A DNA stretch of 27,139 nt from Victivallaceae bacterium (GTDB lineage: Bacteria; Verrucomicrobiota; Lentisphaeria; Victivallales; Victivallaceae). A model generated the notes under the pieces. It had not been told where the DNA came from. It was given only the letters and a program-made list of their open reading frames with translations, and searched no databases. The stretch spans positions 1 to 27,139 of the forward strand of contig JAQVVK010000003.1 in assembly GCA_028698975.1 (NCBI GenBank), in the 5' to 3' direction. A program made the position numbers and the translations under genes. Below, in pieces: positions 7,398-15,236 of the stretch. Position 1 is the first letter of the stretch. Each line of letters opens with the position of its first letter.

Positions 7398-8637
7398 AAT
7401 CCTCAAAGAATGCCGGGTAAGTCACCGAGGCCGCCTCCGCGCCCTCAATGACGGTTTCGCCGTCGGCAACCGACAGACCGGCTATCGCCAACGCCATGGC
7501 GATACGATGGTCGCCGTGAGACTCCACCCGCCCGCCGTGCAGACGGGTCGGCCGTATTATCATGCCGTCCGGCAACTCCTCAATATCGGCTCCCAGTTTA
7601 CGCAGCTCGGCCGTCATGACGGCGATACGGTCGCACTCTTTAAGCCGCGCCTGCGGTACATTGACCAACCTGGTTTCGCCCGCCGCGTTGAGCGCGGCCA
7701 CCGCGACCGCCGGAAGCGCGTCCGGAGTCGAATTCAGGTCAAGCGTGCCGCCGGAAAGCGGTGACGGCAAAACCACCGTCCGCCCGGGATTGCGCTCGAT
7801 CCGCGCCCCCAGACCGGCCAGCAGCTCAAAGATCAGTTTGTCGCCCTGCGGGTCGTTGAAATCCAGATTGAGCAGCGTTACGCCGGTCGGCCTCCCCGCC
7901 GCGATCGCCCCGATCAGGGGAAACGCCGCGGTCGAGAAATCCGCCGCCACCGTGCGGCGCAGCGAGCCGAAGATTTGTCCGCCCGGAATTTGCCAGTATA
8001 GATAGTCGGGCGAGTGGCTCACCCTTACCCCGAGCGCGTCAAGCCAATCGAGCGTAATATCGATATAGGGTTTTTCGTTGAGAAAGTCGAGCGTCAATTC
8101 GGAATCATGCTCCGCCGCCGGAAGTGCGAACAATAGTGCGGTGAGAAATTGCGAAGTAGTACCGTCCACCTTGGCATGTCCTCCGCGCAACGGACCGCAC
8201 AATTCAAGCGGACACCTGCCGCCGGTCGAACTCGTGCTTGCGCCCAGCTCGGTCAATGCCGACAGCAGTCCCGCCATCGGCCGGGTGCGCAGCGAAGCGT
8301 CGCCGTCAAAAGCAATGTTTTTGCCTGCCAGCGCGGCAATGGCCGACAGCAGCCGCAGCCCGGTGCCGGAATTTCCGAGGTCAAGCCGTGAATCCGGCGC
8401 CGACGGTTTGCCGCAAGTGCCTCTGATCGACCACGAACTGGCATGTTTCTCCACCACGGCTCCCAGCCTTGCCGCCGCATTTAGGGCGGACGCGGTGTCA
8501 TCGGATTCCAGCGGAGAATCAAGCGTGACGCACCCGCCGGACAGCAGCCCGGCGGCGATCCCGCGAATGGTATGCGATTTTGAACCGGGCACCGCGACTT
8601 CGCCGCCGAGATGCGACGCATTGACCGTAAGTTGCAT
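7363..8637 (-). CDS. aroA: 3-phosphoshikimate 1-carboxyvinyltransferase (EPSP synthase)
   Basis: The enzyme transfers the enolpyruvyl group of PEP to shikimate-3-phosphate, the sixth step to chorismate. It has 424 residues, a normal length. Conserved sites are present: PGSKSHTIR (K20, S21, R25), LGNSGTGLR (87-95), RTRPMAGL (117-124), a TTSQFL shikimate-phosphate segment (160-165), STPD with catalytic D305, KECDR with E334, and GDHRIAMAL (375-383). The usual Asn in the first motif (S/T-N-R) is Ile here. The gene starts seven bases after the ilvB stop; the ilvB TAG lies within its GTAGGAC ribosome site, so translation is probably coupled. The product feeds chorismate to PheA encoded nearby. Confidence 0.95.
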   Translation of the reverse strand: MQLTVNASHLGGEVAVPGSKSHTIRGIAAGLLSGGCVTLDSPLESDDTASALNAAARLGAVVEKHASSWSIRGTCGKPSAPDSRLDLGNSGTGLRLLSAIAALAGKNIAFDGDASLRTRPMAGLLSALTELGASTSSTGGRCPLELCGPLRGGHAKVDGTTSQFLTALLFALPAAEHDSELTLDFLNEKPYIDITLDWLDALGVRVSHSPDYLYWQIPGGQIFGSLRRTVAADFSTAAFPLIGAIAAGRPTGVTLLNLDFNDPQGDKLIFELLAGLGARIERNPGRTVVLPSPLSGGTLDLNSTPDALPAVAVAALNAAGETRLVNVPQARLKECDRIAVMTAELRKLGADIEELPDGMIIRPTRLHGGRVESHGDHRIAMALAIAGLSVADGETVIEGAEAASVTYPAFFEDFIRLGADFRLG

Positions 8638-8644
8638 AAAAGTC

Positions 8645-10402
8645 CTACTCGGTGATGATCGAGTGGTAATCGCCGCCCGGCGGTATCATCGGCAGTACAT
8701 GGTCTTCATAGCCGACATGCACGTTGAGCAGATACGGCCCCTTGGCGGCCAGCATGGCGTTGATCGCCTCCTCCAGCTCGCCGCGACTGAATACATCGCG
8801 CCCGGCAATGCCGTATCCGGCGGCGATGGCCACAAAATCCGGGTAACTCCGCCCGGTACAGCGGTAGCCGTCGCAGCCGTCGCAGTTCTTGCCGGGAATG
8901 CCGTTGGCTCCCTTGCAGCGGCCGAGTACCGTGTTGCCGCGGTTGTGATTGTAGAAGCGGTCTTCCCACTGCGCGACCATGCCGAGATGCTGGTTGTTGA
9001 GAATCACCATCTTGACCGGTATCTCCTCAACAAAAAGCGTACCCAGCTCCTGAATGTTCATCTGAAAACTGCCATCGCCGTCGATGTTGATGACTTCGAC
9101 ATCGGGGCGCGCCACTTTGGCTCCCATGGCGGCGGGCAGGCCGAAGCCCATTGCGCCGAAACCGCCGGAGGTGAGAAACTGGCGCGGAAACGTGTAGTCG
9201 TAAAACTGCGCCGCCCACATCTGATGCTGACCGACGCCGGGTACGATGATCGCCTTGCGTTCGCTCAGACGCGACAACGTTTCGATGACATACTGCGGCT
9301 GAAGCCGTTTTTCGTCGCGCCGGTAGCCTTTGGGATAGCTCTTTTTCCACCCGGCGATCTGGGCGAACCACTCGCGGTATTCTTTGGGCTCCGGCTCCGC
9401 GTTAAGCTCGGTCAGAACCTGTTTTATATCGGAGACGATCGAGCAGTCGGCATGGATGTTTTTGTTGATCTCGGATTCGTCGATGTCGATATGCACGATC
9501 TTGGCTCCCGCCGCAAAAGTGCGCGGATTGCCGGTCACCCGGTCGGAGAAACGCGCCCCGAACGCCAGCAACAGATCGCACTCGTTGGCCGCGTAATTGG
9601 CGAAAACCGTGCCGTGCATGCCGAGCCACTGCAGCGAAAGCGGGTGGTCAAACGGCACCGCCCCGATGCCCATCAAGGTGGTGGTGATCGGAATATTGTA
9701 GGACTCCGCAAATTTAACCAGTTCGGCCGAGGCTCCGGCAGCAATGATGCCGCCGCCGGCGTAGATGCAGGGCCGCTTGGCCGCCCGGATCAGGCGTTTG
9801 ACATTTTCGATGTCTTCACTGCTGTGTTTCGGGTCGGGGTTATAGTATTTCAGCTCGGCCGGAGCGTCAAAGTCGGGCGTGCAACGCTGCTGCTGCACGT
9901 TTTTGGGGATGTCCACCAGTACCGGACCGGGGCGACCGGTGCCGGCGAGAGTGTACGCCTCACGCAGCACCCGGGGCAAATCGTTGGCGTCAAGCACCAA
10001 AAAGCTGTGTTTGACGATCGGCCGGGTCACACCGATGATGTCGGTCTCCTGAAAGGCGTTTTTGCCGATGAGCGGGGAGGGGACTTGACCTGTGATGAAA
10101 AGCGTCGGCACCGAATCCATATAGGCGTCGGCGATGCCGCTCACCAGGTTGGTCGCGCCGGGGCCGGAGGTGGCCATGGCCACGCCGACCTTGCCGGTGG
10201 CGCGGGCATAGCCGCCGGCGGCGAAAGCTCCGCCTTGCTCGTGGCGCGGCAGCACCACCCGCATGGAACTTTTGCTCAAAGCCTGATGCAGCTCGATGGC
10301 CTGACCGCCGGGATAGGCGAATACGACTTCTACACCAAGTTTTTCCAAACACTTGATGGTGATCTCGCTGCCTTTCATTTCGTTCCGGGGTTGTCCGTTC
10401 AT
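8645..10402 (-). CDS. ilvB: Acetolactate synthase (acetohydroxyacid synthase), catalytic subunit
   Basis: The enzyme condenses two pyruvates, or pyruvate and 2-oxobutyrate, in the first common step to valine, leucine and isoleucine. It has 585 residues with three thiamine-enzyme domains. The PYR domain contains catalytic E55 in PRHEQGGAFAAGGYARA and SGPGATNLVSGIADAYMDS. The central FAD domain contains FGARFSDRVTGN (281-292). The PP domain has the ThDP/Mg motif GDGSFQMNIQEL (442-453). The ATG at 10402 has GAGG eight bases upstream. An unusual insertion at about 495-518 carries four cysteines (C496, C507, C510, C515) close to the active-site lid. No regulatory subunit gene (ilvN) is adjacent; aroA follows in the same operon. 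Confidence 0.95.
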   Translation of the reverse strand: MNGQPRNEMKGSEITIKCLEKLGVEVVFAYPGGQAIELHQALSKSSMRVVLPRHEQGGAFAAGGYARATGKVGVAMATSGPGATNLVSGIADAYMDSVPTLFITGQVPSPLIGKNAFQETDIIGVTRPIVKHSFLVLDANDLPRVLREAYTLAGTGRPGPVLVDIPKNVQQQRCTPDFDAPAELKYYNPDPKHSSEDIENVKRLIRAAKRPCIYAGGGIIAAGASAELVKFAESYNIPITTTLMGIGAVPFDHPLSLQWLGMHGTVFANYAANECDLLLAFGARFSDRVTGNPRTFAAGAKIVHIDIDESEINKNIHADCSIVSDIKQVLTELNAEPEPKEYREWFAQIAGWKKSYPKGYRRDEKRLQPQYVIETLSRLSERKAIIVPGVGQHQMWAAQFYDYTFPRQFLTSGGFGAMGFGLPAAMGAKVARPDVEVINIDGDGSFQMNIQELGTLFVEEIPVKMVILNNQHLGMVAQWEDRFYNHNRGNTVLGRCKGANGIPGKNCDGCDGYRCTGRSYPDFVAIAAGYGIAGRDVFSRGELEEAINAMLAAKGPYLLNVHVGYEDHVLPMIPPGGDYHSIITE

Positions 10403-10420
10403 TTATGCTGCCTCAATTTG

Positions 10421-10470
10421 TTTTGTGTATACAAAAGCCGAAATATACACCTGAAACCCCGGATTTTCAA
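10421..10470 (-). promoter_or_regulatory. ilvB-aroA promoter with operator-like inverted repeat at the start site
   Basis: TTGAAA (10470-10465) and TATATT (10447-10442) are 17 bases apart and each match consensus 5/6. The inverted repeat TTTTGT-GTAT-ACAAAA (10421-10436) covers the predicted transcription start near 10435, a typical repressor position. Confidence 0.6.
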
Positions 10471-10489
10471 TACCGGCTCCCGAAATATC

Positions 10490-10509
10490 GACAAAAATCG
10501 GCTTTTGTC
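10490..10509. promoter_or_regulatory. Second inverted repeat upstream of the ilvB promoter
   Basis: GACAAAA-ATCGGC-TTTTGTC is a perfect seven-base inverted repeat. Part of it, TCGGCTTTTGT (10498-10508), is the exact reverse complement of ACAAAAGCCGA (10431-10441) in the start-site operator region. The two sites, about 70 bases apart, flank the promoter and share half-sites, as expected for a regulator that bridges or loops DNA. Confidence 0.4.
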
Positions 10510-10520
10510 CGCGCGCGGGC

Positions 10521-10548
10521 TTGCAAATCCGGCGCGTTCAAGTAGATT
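10521..10548 (+). promoter_or_regulatory. Weak candidate promoter of the lipoprotein-murF-murE operon
   Basis: TTGCAA (10521-10526) and TAGATT (10543-10548) are 16 bases apart, each matching consensus 4/6. It is the best pair I can see before the lipoprotein gene, which itself has a good GAGGTG ribosome site. Confidence 0.3.
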
Positions 10549-10590
10549 AATGACGTTCCAGAAACCGCAAACCAAACGAGGTGGGCTCCG

Positions 10591-11178
10591 ATGAACCGTC
10601 TTTTGATTTTTGCCGCCGCTATTGTCGCCGCATTCGCCATGACCGGCTGCGCCGAGGACTCGGTGGTGTTTTCCGAAGTGCTTCAGCAGAAACTTGACCA
10701 GAAGATTTACACCAGATACAACATCTGGTACACCGATCCGGGCGACATAAGCTGTCTAAACATCCAGCGCGGGCACATCATACCGATCGGCACCGAGATC
10801 GAGCCGGTCGGAGCCAGCGAGTGGAATAACCGCATTGAGTTCAAAACCCCGGCTGACGGGCGGGAATATGTGATAAAATTCAGCCCCGGCTATCGGCTTA
10901 CCGCCATGCGCAACTACATCCTTGACACGTTTACCACCACGCCGCCCGACGAATATCTTAAAAACGTCTCCGACAGTACGCTTGCCTTGATCCGTCAGGG
11001 CAAGGTCACCTCCGGCATGAACCGTCGCGAAGTGATGCTCGCCTACGGCCCGCCGCCGGCGATACGCACGCCCAACCTTCGCAACGAGAGCTGGATTTAC
11101 TGGATCGGCGACGCCAAGACCATTAGAGTGCTCTTTCGGGGCGACAATGTCAACACCATTATCAACATAAACGACTGA
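10591..11178 (+). CDS. Predicted lipoprotein with SmpA/BamE-like C-terminal region
   Basis: The 195-residue protein begins with a type II signal peptide: MNR, a hydrophobic run to residue 17 and the lipobox MTGC with C20 as the lipidated cysteine. Ala at +2 would favour outer-membrane sorting in a Gram-negative cell. The C-terminal part (about 130-195) reads VTSGMNRREVMLAYGPPPA followed by SWIYWIGD and a final strand, the pattern of SmpA/OmlA/BamE-like domains (GM-x-R-x-EV, G-P/x-P, W-x-Y). The central part is unassigned. It is the first gene of an operon; murF begins two bases after its stop. A role in envelope assembly is suggested by the fold and by this linkage only. Confidence 0.85.
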   Translation: MNRLLIFAAAIVAAFAMTGCAEDSVVFSEVLQQKLDQKIYTRYNIWYTDPGDISCLNIQRGHIIPIGTEIEPVGASEWNNRIEFKTPADGREYVIKFSPGYRLTAMRNYILDTFTTTPPDEYLKNVSDSTLALIRQGKVTSGMNRREVMLAYGPPPAIRTPNLRNESWIYWIGDAKTIRVLFRGDNVNTIININD

Positions 11179-11180
11179 TT

Positions 11181-12563
11181 ATGAGTGCATCATTTACCGC
11201 TGCCGAACTTGCCGCCGCCACCGCCGGGAAATGGGATCGCCGTCCGTCGGAAGATACCCGGTTTGAGTTGTTCACCGACACCCGGCTGCCGGTTGCCGGC
11301 GGACTTTTTGTCGCACTGCGCGGCGAACGCTTCGACGGGCACGATATGCTCGAAGCGGCCGTCAACGCCGGTGCCGGAGCGTTGTGTGTGGAGTCAAACT
11401 TGCTCGATAAACTGCCTCGACCGTGCTGCGTGCCGGTGATGGCGGTGCGCTCCACGCTCGACGCTTATCAGAATATTGCAAGATTTCATCGCATGAGGTT
11501 CGCCGACCTGACCGTGGTCGCCGTGACCGGCAGCGTCGGGAAGACCAGCGTCAAAGAGATGCTGCGCGCTATTTTGGCGGCGGAAGCGGGCGGTGAAAAC
11601 GTGCTGTGGACTATCGGCAACACCAACAATCAGATCGGTGTGCCGCAGAATCTGCTGCGGTTGGAGCCGCATCACCGTTTCGCGGTGATCGAGTGCGGTA
11701 CCAACCACCCCGGAGAGATCGCCCCGTTGAGCCGTATGGCGCACCCGGCGGCGGCATTGGTCAACTCGATTGCGCCGTGCCATTTGGAATTTCTCGGCGA
11801 TTTGGCCGGGGTGGCGCGGGAAAAGGCTTTTATCTATTCCGGGCTGGGGCGCGGCGGAGCGGCGGTTTGGCCCAAAACCGCGCCGGAGTCGGAAATCCTT
11901 GAAGCCGCCGCGCGGCTGCACGACCGGTTATATTCTTTCGGGCCGGCCGGTTCCGGAGCGGATGTCGAAAGTGATTATCTCGGCGGCTCGCTGTCGGGAA
12001 GTTCGTTTAGGTTGAACTTCAAAAACGGCCGTTCGTTTACGGTGGTATGGTCGTTGACCGGCCGGCATCAGGCGATGAACGCCGCCGCCGCCGCCGCGGT
12101 CGCGCTGGCAATCGGCGTAACGCCCGAAATGATTTCCGGCGGATTATCCGCCGCGCGGCTGCCCGGTATGCGGAGCAGGCAAAGCCGCTTCAACGGAGCC
12201 ACGATAATAAACGACGCCTACAACGCCAACCCGGAGAGTATGCACGCTTCTTTTGAGTGGCTGGCCGAATTTGCCGAGCCGACTGATCTCGCGCTGCTTT
12301 TGGGCGGGATGCTTGAGCTGGGCGGCGACAGCGCAATGCGTCATGCCGCCGTGCTGGACGAGGCGGTTCGTTATTTTCCGCATGCGCGTATTGCGGTTAT
12401 AGGAAGCGATTATCCCGACCGGGACGGGGTCGAGCGTTTTGATACGGCGGCGGAGGCCGCAAATTGGTTTATTTCGCAGCTGACACCGGGGCGGATTGCG
12501 TTCCTCAAGGGATCGCGCGGATTCGCCCTTGAAAATGCGCTGCCGCCGGAATTGCGGCAATAG
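11181..12563 (+). CDS. murF: UDP-N-acetylmuramoyl-tripeptide--D-alanyl-D-alanine ligase
   Basis: This cytoplasmic ATP-dependent ligase adds the D-Ala-D-Ala dipeptide to the UDP-MurNAc-tripeptide. It has 460 residues with three Mur-ligase domains. The N-terminal UDP-binding part has TDTRLPVAGGLFVALRGE (32-49). The ATP-binding domain has the P-loop TGSVGKTS (116-123) and NTNNQIGVPQNLLRL. The C-terminal part contains INDAYNANPESMHASF. There is no Shine-Dalgarno and only two bases separate it from the lipoprotein stop, so it probably relies on translational coupling. Confidence 0.95.
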   Translation: MSASFTAAELAAATAGKWDRRPSEDTRFELFTDTRLPVAGGLFVALRGERFDGHDMLEAAVNAGAGALCVESNLLDKLPRPCCVPVMAVRSTLDAYQNIARFHRMRFADLTVVAVTGSVGKTSVKEMLRAILAAEAGGENVLWTIGNTNNQIGVPQNLLRLEPHHRFAVIECGTNHPGEIAPLSRMAHPAAALVNSIAPCHLEFLGDLAGVAREKAFIYSGLGRGGAAVWPKTAPESEILEAAARLHDRLYSFGPAGSGADVESDYLGGSLSGSSFRLNFKNGRSFTVVWSLTGRHQAMNAAAAAAVALAIGVTPEMISGGLSAARLPGMRSRQSRFNGATIINDAYNANPESMHASFEWLAEFAEPTDLALLLGGMLELGGDSAMRHAAVLDEAVRYFPHARIAVIGSDYPDRDGVERFDTAAEAANWFISQLTPGRIAFLKGSRGFALENALPPELRQ

Positions 12564-12574
12564 GAGATCTGTTC

Positions 12575-14062
12575 ATGAAGCTGGAGAGTTATGCGGCCGC
12601 GCTCGATGAACTTTTTGTCGCTCAGCGCGGATTCGACGGTATTTTTCGCGGGCAGGTGCGTTGCGATTCACGCAAAATACTGCCCGGCGACGCCTTTGTC
12701 GCCATATCTGGGGCGAAGCTGGACGGGCATGAATTCATCGATGAGGCCATCCGGCGCGGGGCGCAGACCATCGTGCATACCCGAGAGCTGGCGTCTTACT
12801 GCAGTCATGTATCATTTGTGCAAGTGACCGACGCGACGAGAGCTTATTCGCGGTTGGTGCGCGAGTTCTGGAGGCGTCCCGACGAAAAACTGCCGCTCAT
12901 CGGCGTGACCGGCACCAACGGCAAAACCACCACCGCGTTTTTGGTGGAGCATCTTTTTCGCGCCTCCGGCACGCCGTGCGGATTGATTTCCACGGTCGAA
13001 TACCGCGACGGCAAGATCACGATGCCGGCGTCAAACACCACCCCGGAGGCGGGGGTGCTCTTTCCTATGCTCGATACTATGCGGCGCAACGGCATGAAGG
13101 CGGCGGTGATGGAGCTTTCGAGCCATGCTTTGGATCAGGGACGGGTTGACGGGGTCAAGTTTCACACGGCGATATTCACCAATCTTACCGGGGATCACCT
13201 TGATTACCATAAGGATATGGAAAGTTATTACCGCGCCAAGCGTTTGCTTTTCACCGAATTGTTTGCTCCCGACGGCGTTGCCGTTATCAACATAGACGAC
13301 CCCTACGGCCGTCGGCTGATCGACGAACTGGGCGGGCGAAATATTATTTCATTTGGCTGTTCGGCGGGAGCGTCGTGCCGTATAACCAATGTTGAACTTG
13401 ACGCGGATAAATCGCTCTTCAGACTGGAAAGTGAAGCCGCGACCATCGATGTAGTCACCAACCTCATCGGCGAGCACAACGTGCATAATCTGGCCGGAGC
13501 GATAATTGCCGCAAATAATTACGGTCTTTCCATCGCCGACATCAAGCATGCGCTTGCCCAGCCGATTCAGGTGCCGGGGCGGTTGCAGAAATATACCGCC
13601 CCGTCCGGCGCCGATTTCTACGTCGATTACGCCCATACCGATGACGCGCTCAAAAACGTGCTCGGCATCTTGAAGAAGCTGGTGCGCGGCAAGCTGTGGG
13701 TGGTGTTTGGCGCGGGCGGCGACCGTGACCGTACCAAAAGACCGCGCATGGGGCGGGTGGCCGCCGGGCTGGCCGACAAACTGGTGCTGACCAGCGACAA
13801 TCCGCGTGGAGAATCGCCCGACGCGATCATTGCGGAAATCGCCGCCGGCATACCGGAAACGGCCGATTGCATGATCGAACCCGATCGCCGCCGGGCGATA
13901 GAGTACGCTTTTGCCAACGCCGGGGCCGGCGACATTGTGCTGGTGGCCGGCAAGGGGCATGAAAATTATCAGGAGATCAAGGGGGTGCGTCATCACTTTG
14001 ACGACCGCGAGATCATCCACGATTTGATCAATAAGGCTAAATTTGACGAGCCGATCATGTAG
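12575..14062 (+). CDS. murE: UDP-N-acetylmuramoyl-tripeptide synthetase, probably meso-diaminopimelate-adding
   Basis: The ligase adds the third peptide residue to UDP-MurNAc-L-Ala-D-Glu. It has 495 residues: P-loop GTNGKTT (113-119), the SSHALDQGRVDG region (182-193), the probable carbamylated lysine K222 (YRAKRLLF), and DNPRGESP (408-415). The DNPR sequence is the signature of enzymes that select meso-diaminopimelate rather than lysine, so a DAP-type, Gram-negative-like murein is predicted. An AGGAG ribosome site overlaps the murF TAG stop. The order murF-murE is the reverse of the common murE-murF arrangement. Confidence 0.96.
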   Translation: MKLESYAAALDELFVAQRGFDGIFRGQVRCDSRKILPGDAFVAISGAKLDGHEFIDEAIRRGAQTIVHTRELASYCSHVSFVQVTDATRAYSRLVREFWRRPDEKLPLIGVTGTNGKTTTAFLVEHLFRASGTPCGLISTVEYRDGKITMPASNTTPEAGVLFPMLDTMRRNGMKAAVMELSSHALDQGRVDGVKFHTAIFTNLTGDHLDYHKDMESYYRAKRLLFTELFAPDGVAVINIDDPYGRRLIDELGGRNIISFGCSAGASCRITNVELDADKSLFRLESEAATIDVVTNLIGEHNVHNLAGAIIAANNYGLSIADIKHALAQPIQVPGRLQKYTAPSGADFYVDYAHTDDALKNVLGILKKLVRGKLWVVFGAGGDRDRTKRPRMGRVAAGLADKLVLTSDNPRGESPDAIIAEIAAGIPETADCMIEPDRRRAIEYAFANAGAGDIVLVAGKGHENYQEIKGVRHHFDDREIIHDLINKAKFDEPIM

Positions 14063-14071
14063 GACGAATCA

Positions 14072-14111
14072 CCCAAAAAATAGCCGCCAAACAGCGGCGC
14101 ATAATTTTGGG
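14072..14111. terminator. Bidirectional terminator between convergent murE and gcvH
   Basis: GCCGC-CAAACA-GCGGC (14083-14098) forms the inner stem, and CCCAAAA (14072-14078) pairs with TTTTGGG (14105-14111). On the minus strand the stem is followed by TATTTTTT, a good intrinsic terminator for the gcvH homologue. On the plus strand it is followed by an ATAATTTT tract for murE. Confidence 0.75.
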
Positions 14112-14123
14112 ATTTAATGGTGG

Positions 14124-14504
14124 TTATTTGCGGCGCAAACGGCGCAAATACTTAAAGTAGGCATCTTCATTCATCATATCGTCAAGCTCGGTGTTGTCGA
14201 TATTCGACAGACGGCAGAGCCAGCCCTTGTCCTCCGGTGAATCGTTGACGATCACCGGGTCGTCGGCCAACGCCTCGTTGATTTGTATGACCGTGCCGCT
14301 GAGCGGGGAAAATATCTCCATCTTCTCATTGGAGCCTTCGACTTCACCGAGTTTGTCGCCGATGATGAAGTCATCGTCTTCCTCCGGCAGTTCCACGAAG
14401 GTCACATCGCCGAGCACCTCGTCAACCGCGTAATCGGTTACGCCGATCAGTGCTTCTTCGCCGATGATTTCGACCCACTCGTGATCTTCCGTATAGTATC
14501 TCAT
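14124..14504 (-). CDS. gcvH: Glycine cleavage system H-like protein with altered lipoyl site
   Basis: The 126-residue product has the GcvH profile end to end: YTEDHEWVE at the start, GVTDYAVDEVLGDVTFVELP, PLSGTV, and a C-terminal GWLCRLS...EDAYFKYL. H protein normally carries lipoate on a lysine in ES-x-KA and shuttles the aminomethyl group between the glycine cleavage enzymes. Here an ungapped alignment of GDKLGEVEGSNEKMEIFSP with the E. coli segment puts Asn59 at the lipoyl-lysine position, with Lys61 two residues later. No gcvT, gcvP or lipoylation gene is adjacent. I chose the ATG at 14504, which has AGGA/GGGGA upstream; an in-frame ATG at 14528 would add eight residues but lacks a ribosome site. 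Confidence 0.85.
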   Translation of the reverse strand: MRYYTEDHEWVEIIGEEALIGVTDYAVDEVLGDVTFVELPEEDDDFIIGDKLGEVEGSNEKMEIFSPLSGTVIQINEALADDPVIVNDSPEDKGWLCRLSNIDNTELDDMMNEDAYFKYLRRLRRK

Positions 14505-14562
14505 TCCTTCCTGTTCCCCTGTTGTCATGCACCAAGTGCAGGTGCTCTCTTGTTACAGCCCT

Positions 14563-14591
14563 AATGAAACACTCAAATGCCATCTTGTCAA
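14563..14591 (-). promoter_or_regulatory. Candidate promoter of the gcvH homologue
   Basis: A consensus -35 TTGACA (14591-14586) is followed after 17 bases by a poor -10, TTCATT (14568-14563). A small hairpin GCACC/GGTGC (14529-14545) lies in the predicted leader. I do not see a glycine riboswitch. Confidence 0.3.
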
Positions 14592-14659
14592 GCTGTGCAA
14601 CATAAAAAAAACAGTTTTTATTGTGAGGTTGAATGTTTTTTAATCAATCCGCGCTATGC

Positions 14660-14689
14660 TTGAGAAAATCGCTCCCCTTTTTTTATATC
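14660..14689 (+). promoter_or_regulatory. Candidate promoter of the LysM/radical SAM operon
   Basis: TTGAGA (14660-14665) and TATATC (14684-14689) are 18 bases apart. The predicted leader of about 75 bases ends in a strong GGAGGGGGG ribosome site before the ATG at 14772. Confidence 0.35.
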
Positions 14690-14771
14690 AATTTGCAATT
14701 TTGGAAATGTCGTGTAGCTTAAACTCGGTCGGTGTTTTTCTGGAATGGCAAAGTCTGGAGGGGGGGCGATT

Positions 14772-15236
14772 ATGAATTCAAAACTTGGAAAAAAGGTGGC
14801 CCCAAAGCAGTCGGTGCTGAAAAAATCAATTAAGCTCGGTATTCCGCTGGCCGGGTTGTTCGCGGCGTTGCCGCTTGCCGGAATGGGCGAAAACGCATCG
14901 GCCACCGCTGTCGACGGCGATACGGCAATGCCGCCAAAGCGTTCCGGCGCGAATGCTGTTCGCGGGGAGATGCCTGTTACCGGGGAGCCGATCCTTGTTT
15001 TGCCGCAAGCCACCACGGTTTATGTTGTGAAATCCGGCGATACGCTGAGTAAAATCGCCGTAAAATATAATACTTCGGTGGAAAAATTAAAAGAACTCAA
15101 CCAGCTTTCCGGCAATCAGGCGGACAAGTTGCAGCACGGGCAAAAACTGATCGTGCCAACGCCGGCCAACCGGAAAAATGAATCGGCATTGCAGCCGACG
15201 GTGGGCAGGACAATGTCGCCCCCCAAAAGAAAATAA
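14772..15236 (+). CDS. Secreted LysM-domain protein
   Basis: The 154-residue protein has a basic N-terminus, a hydrophobic segment (LGIPLAGLFAALPLAGM, about residues 22-38) and a small-residue stretch ENASATAV that looks like a signal peptidase site. It then has one LysM domain (about 83-130: VYVVKSGDTLSKIAVKYN to GQKLIVP) and a short basic Pro/Lys tail. LysM binds GlcNAc-containing glycans, typically peptidoglycan, so a periplasmic wall-binding role is likely; there is no catalytic domain. The start at 14772 is preferred because of the strong ribosome site; an in-frame ATG at 14745 has none. The stop overlaps the next start in TAATG. Confidence 0.88.
   Translation: MNSKLGKKVAPKQSVLKKSIKLGIPLAGLFAALPLAGMGENASATAVDGDTAMPPKRSGANAVRGEMPVTGEPILVLPQATTVYVVKSGDTLSKIAVKYNTSVEKLKELNQLSGNQADKLQHGQKLIVPTPANRKNESALQPTVGRTMSPPKRK

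Noticed and set aside
8078..10594. An 838-codon open frame on the plus strand opposite ilvB and aroA
   Set aside because: It is antisense to two strongly conserved enzymes. Its translation has no recognisable domain, it has no ribosome site, and stop-free antisense frames are expected in G/C-rich genes with this codon bias.
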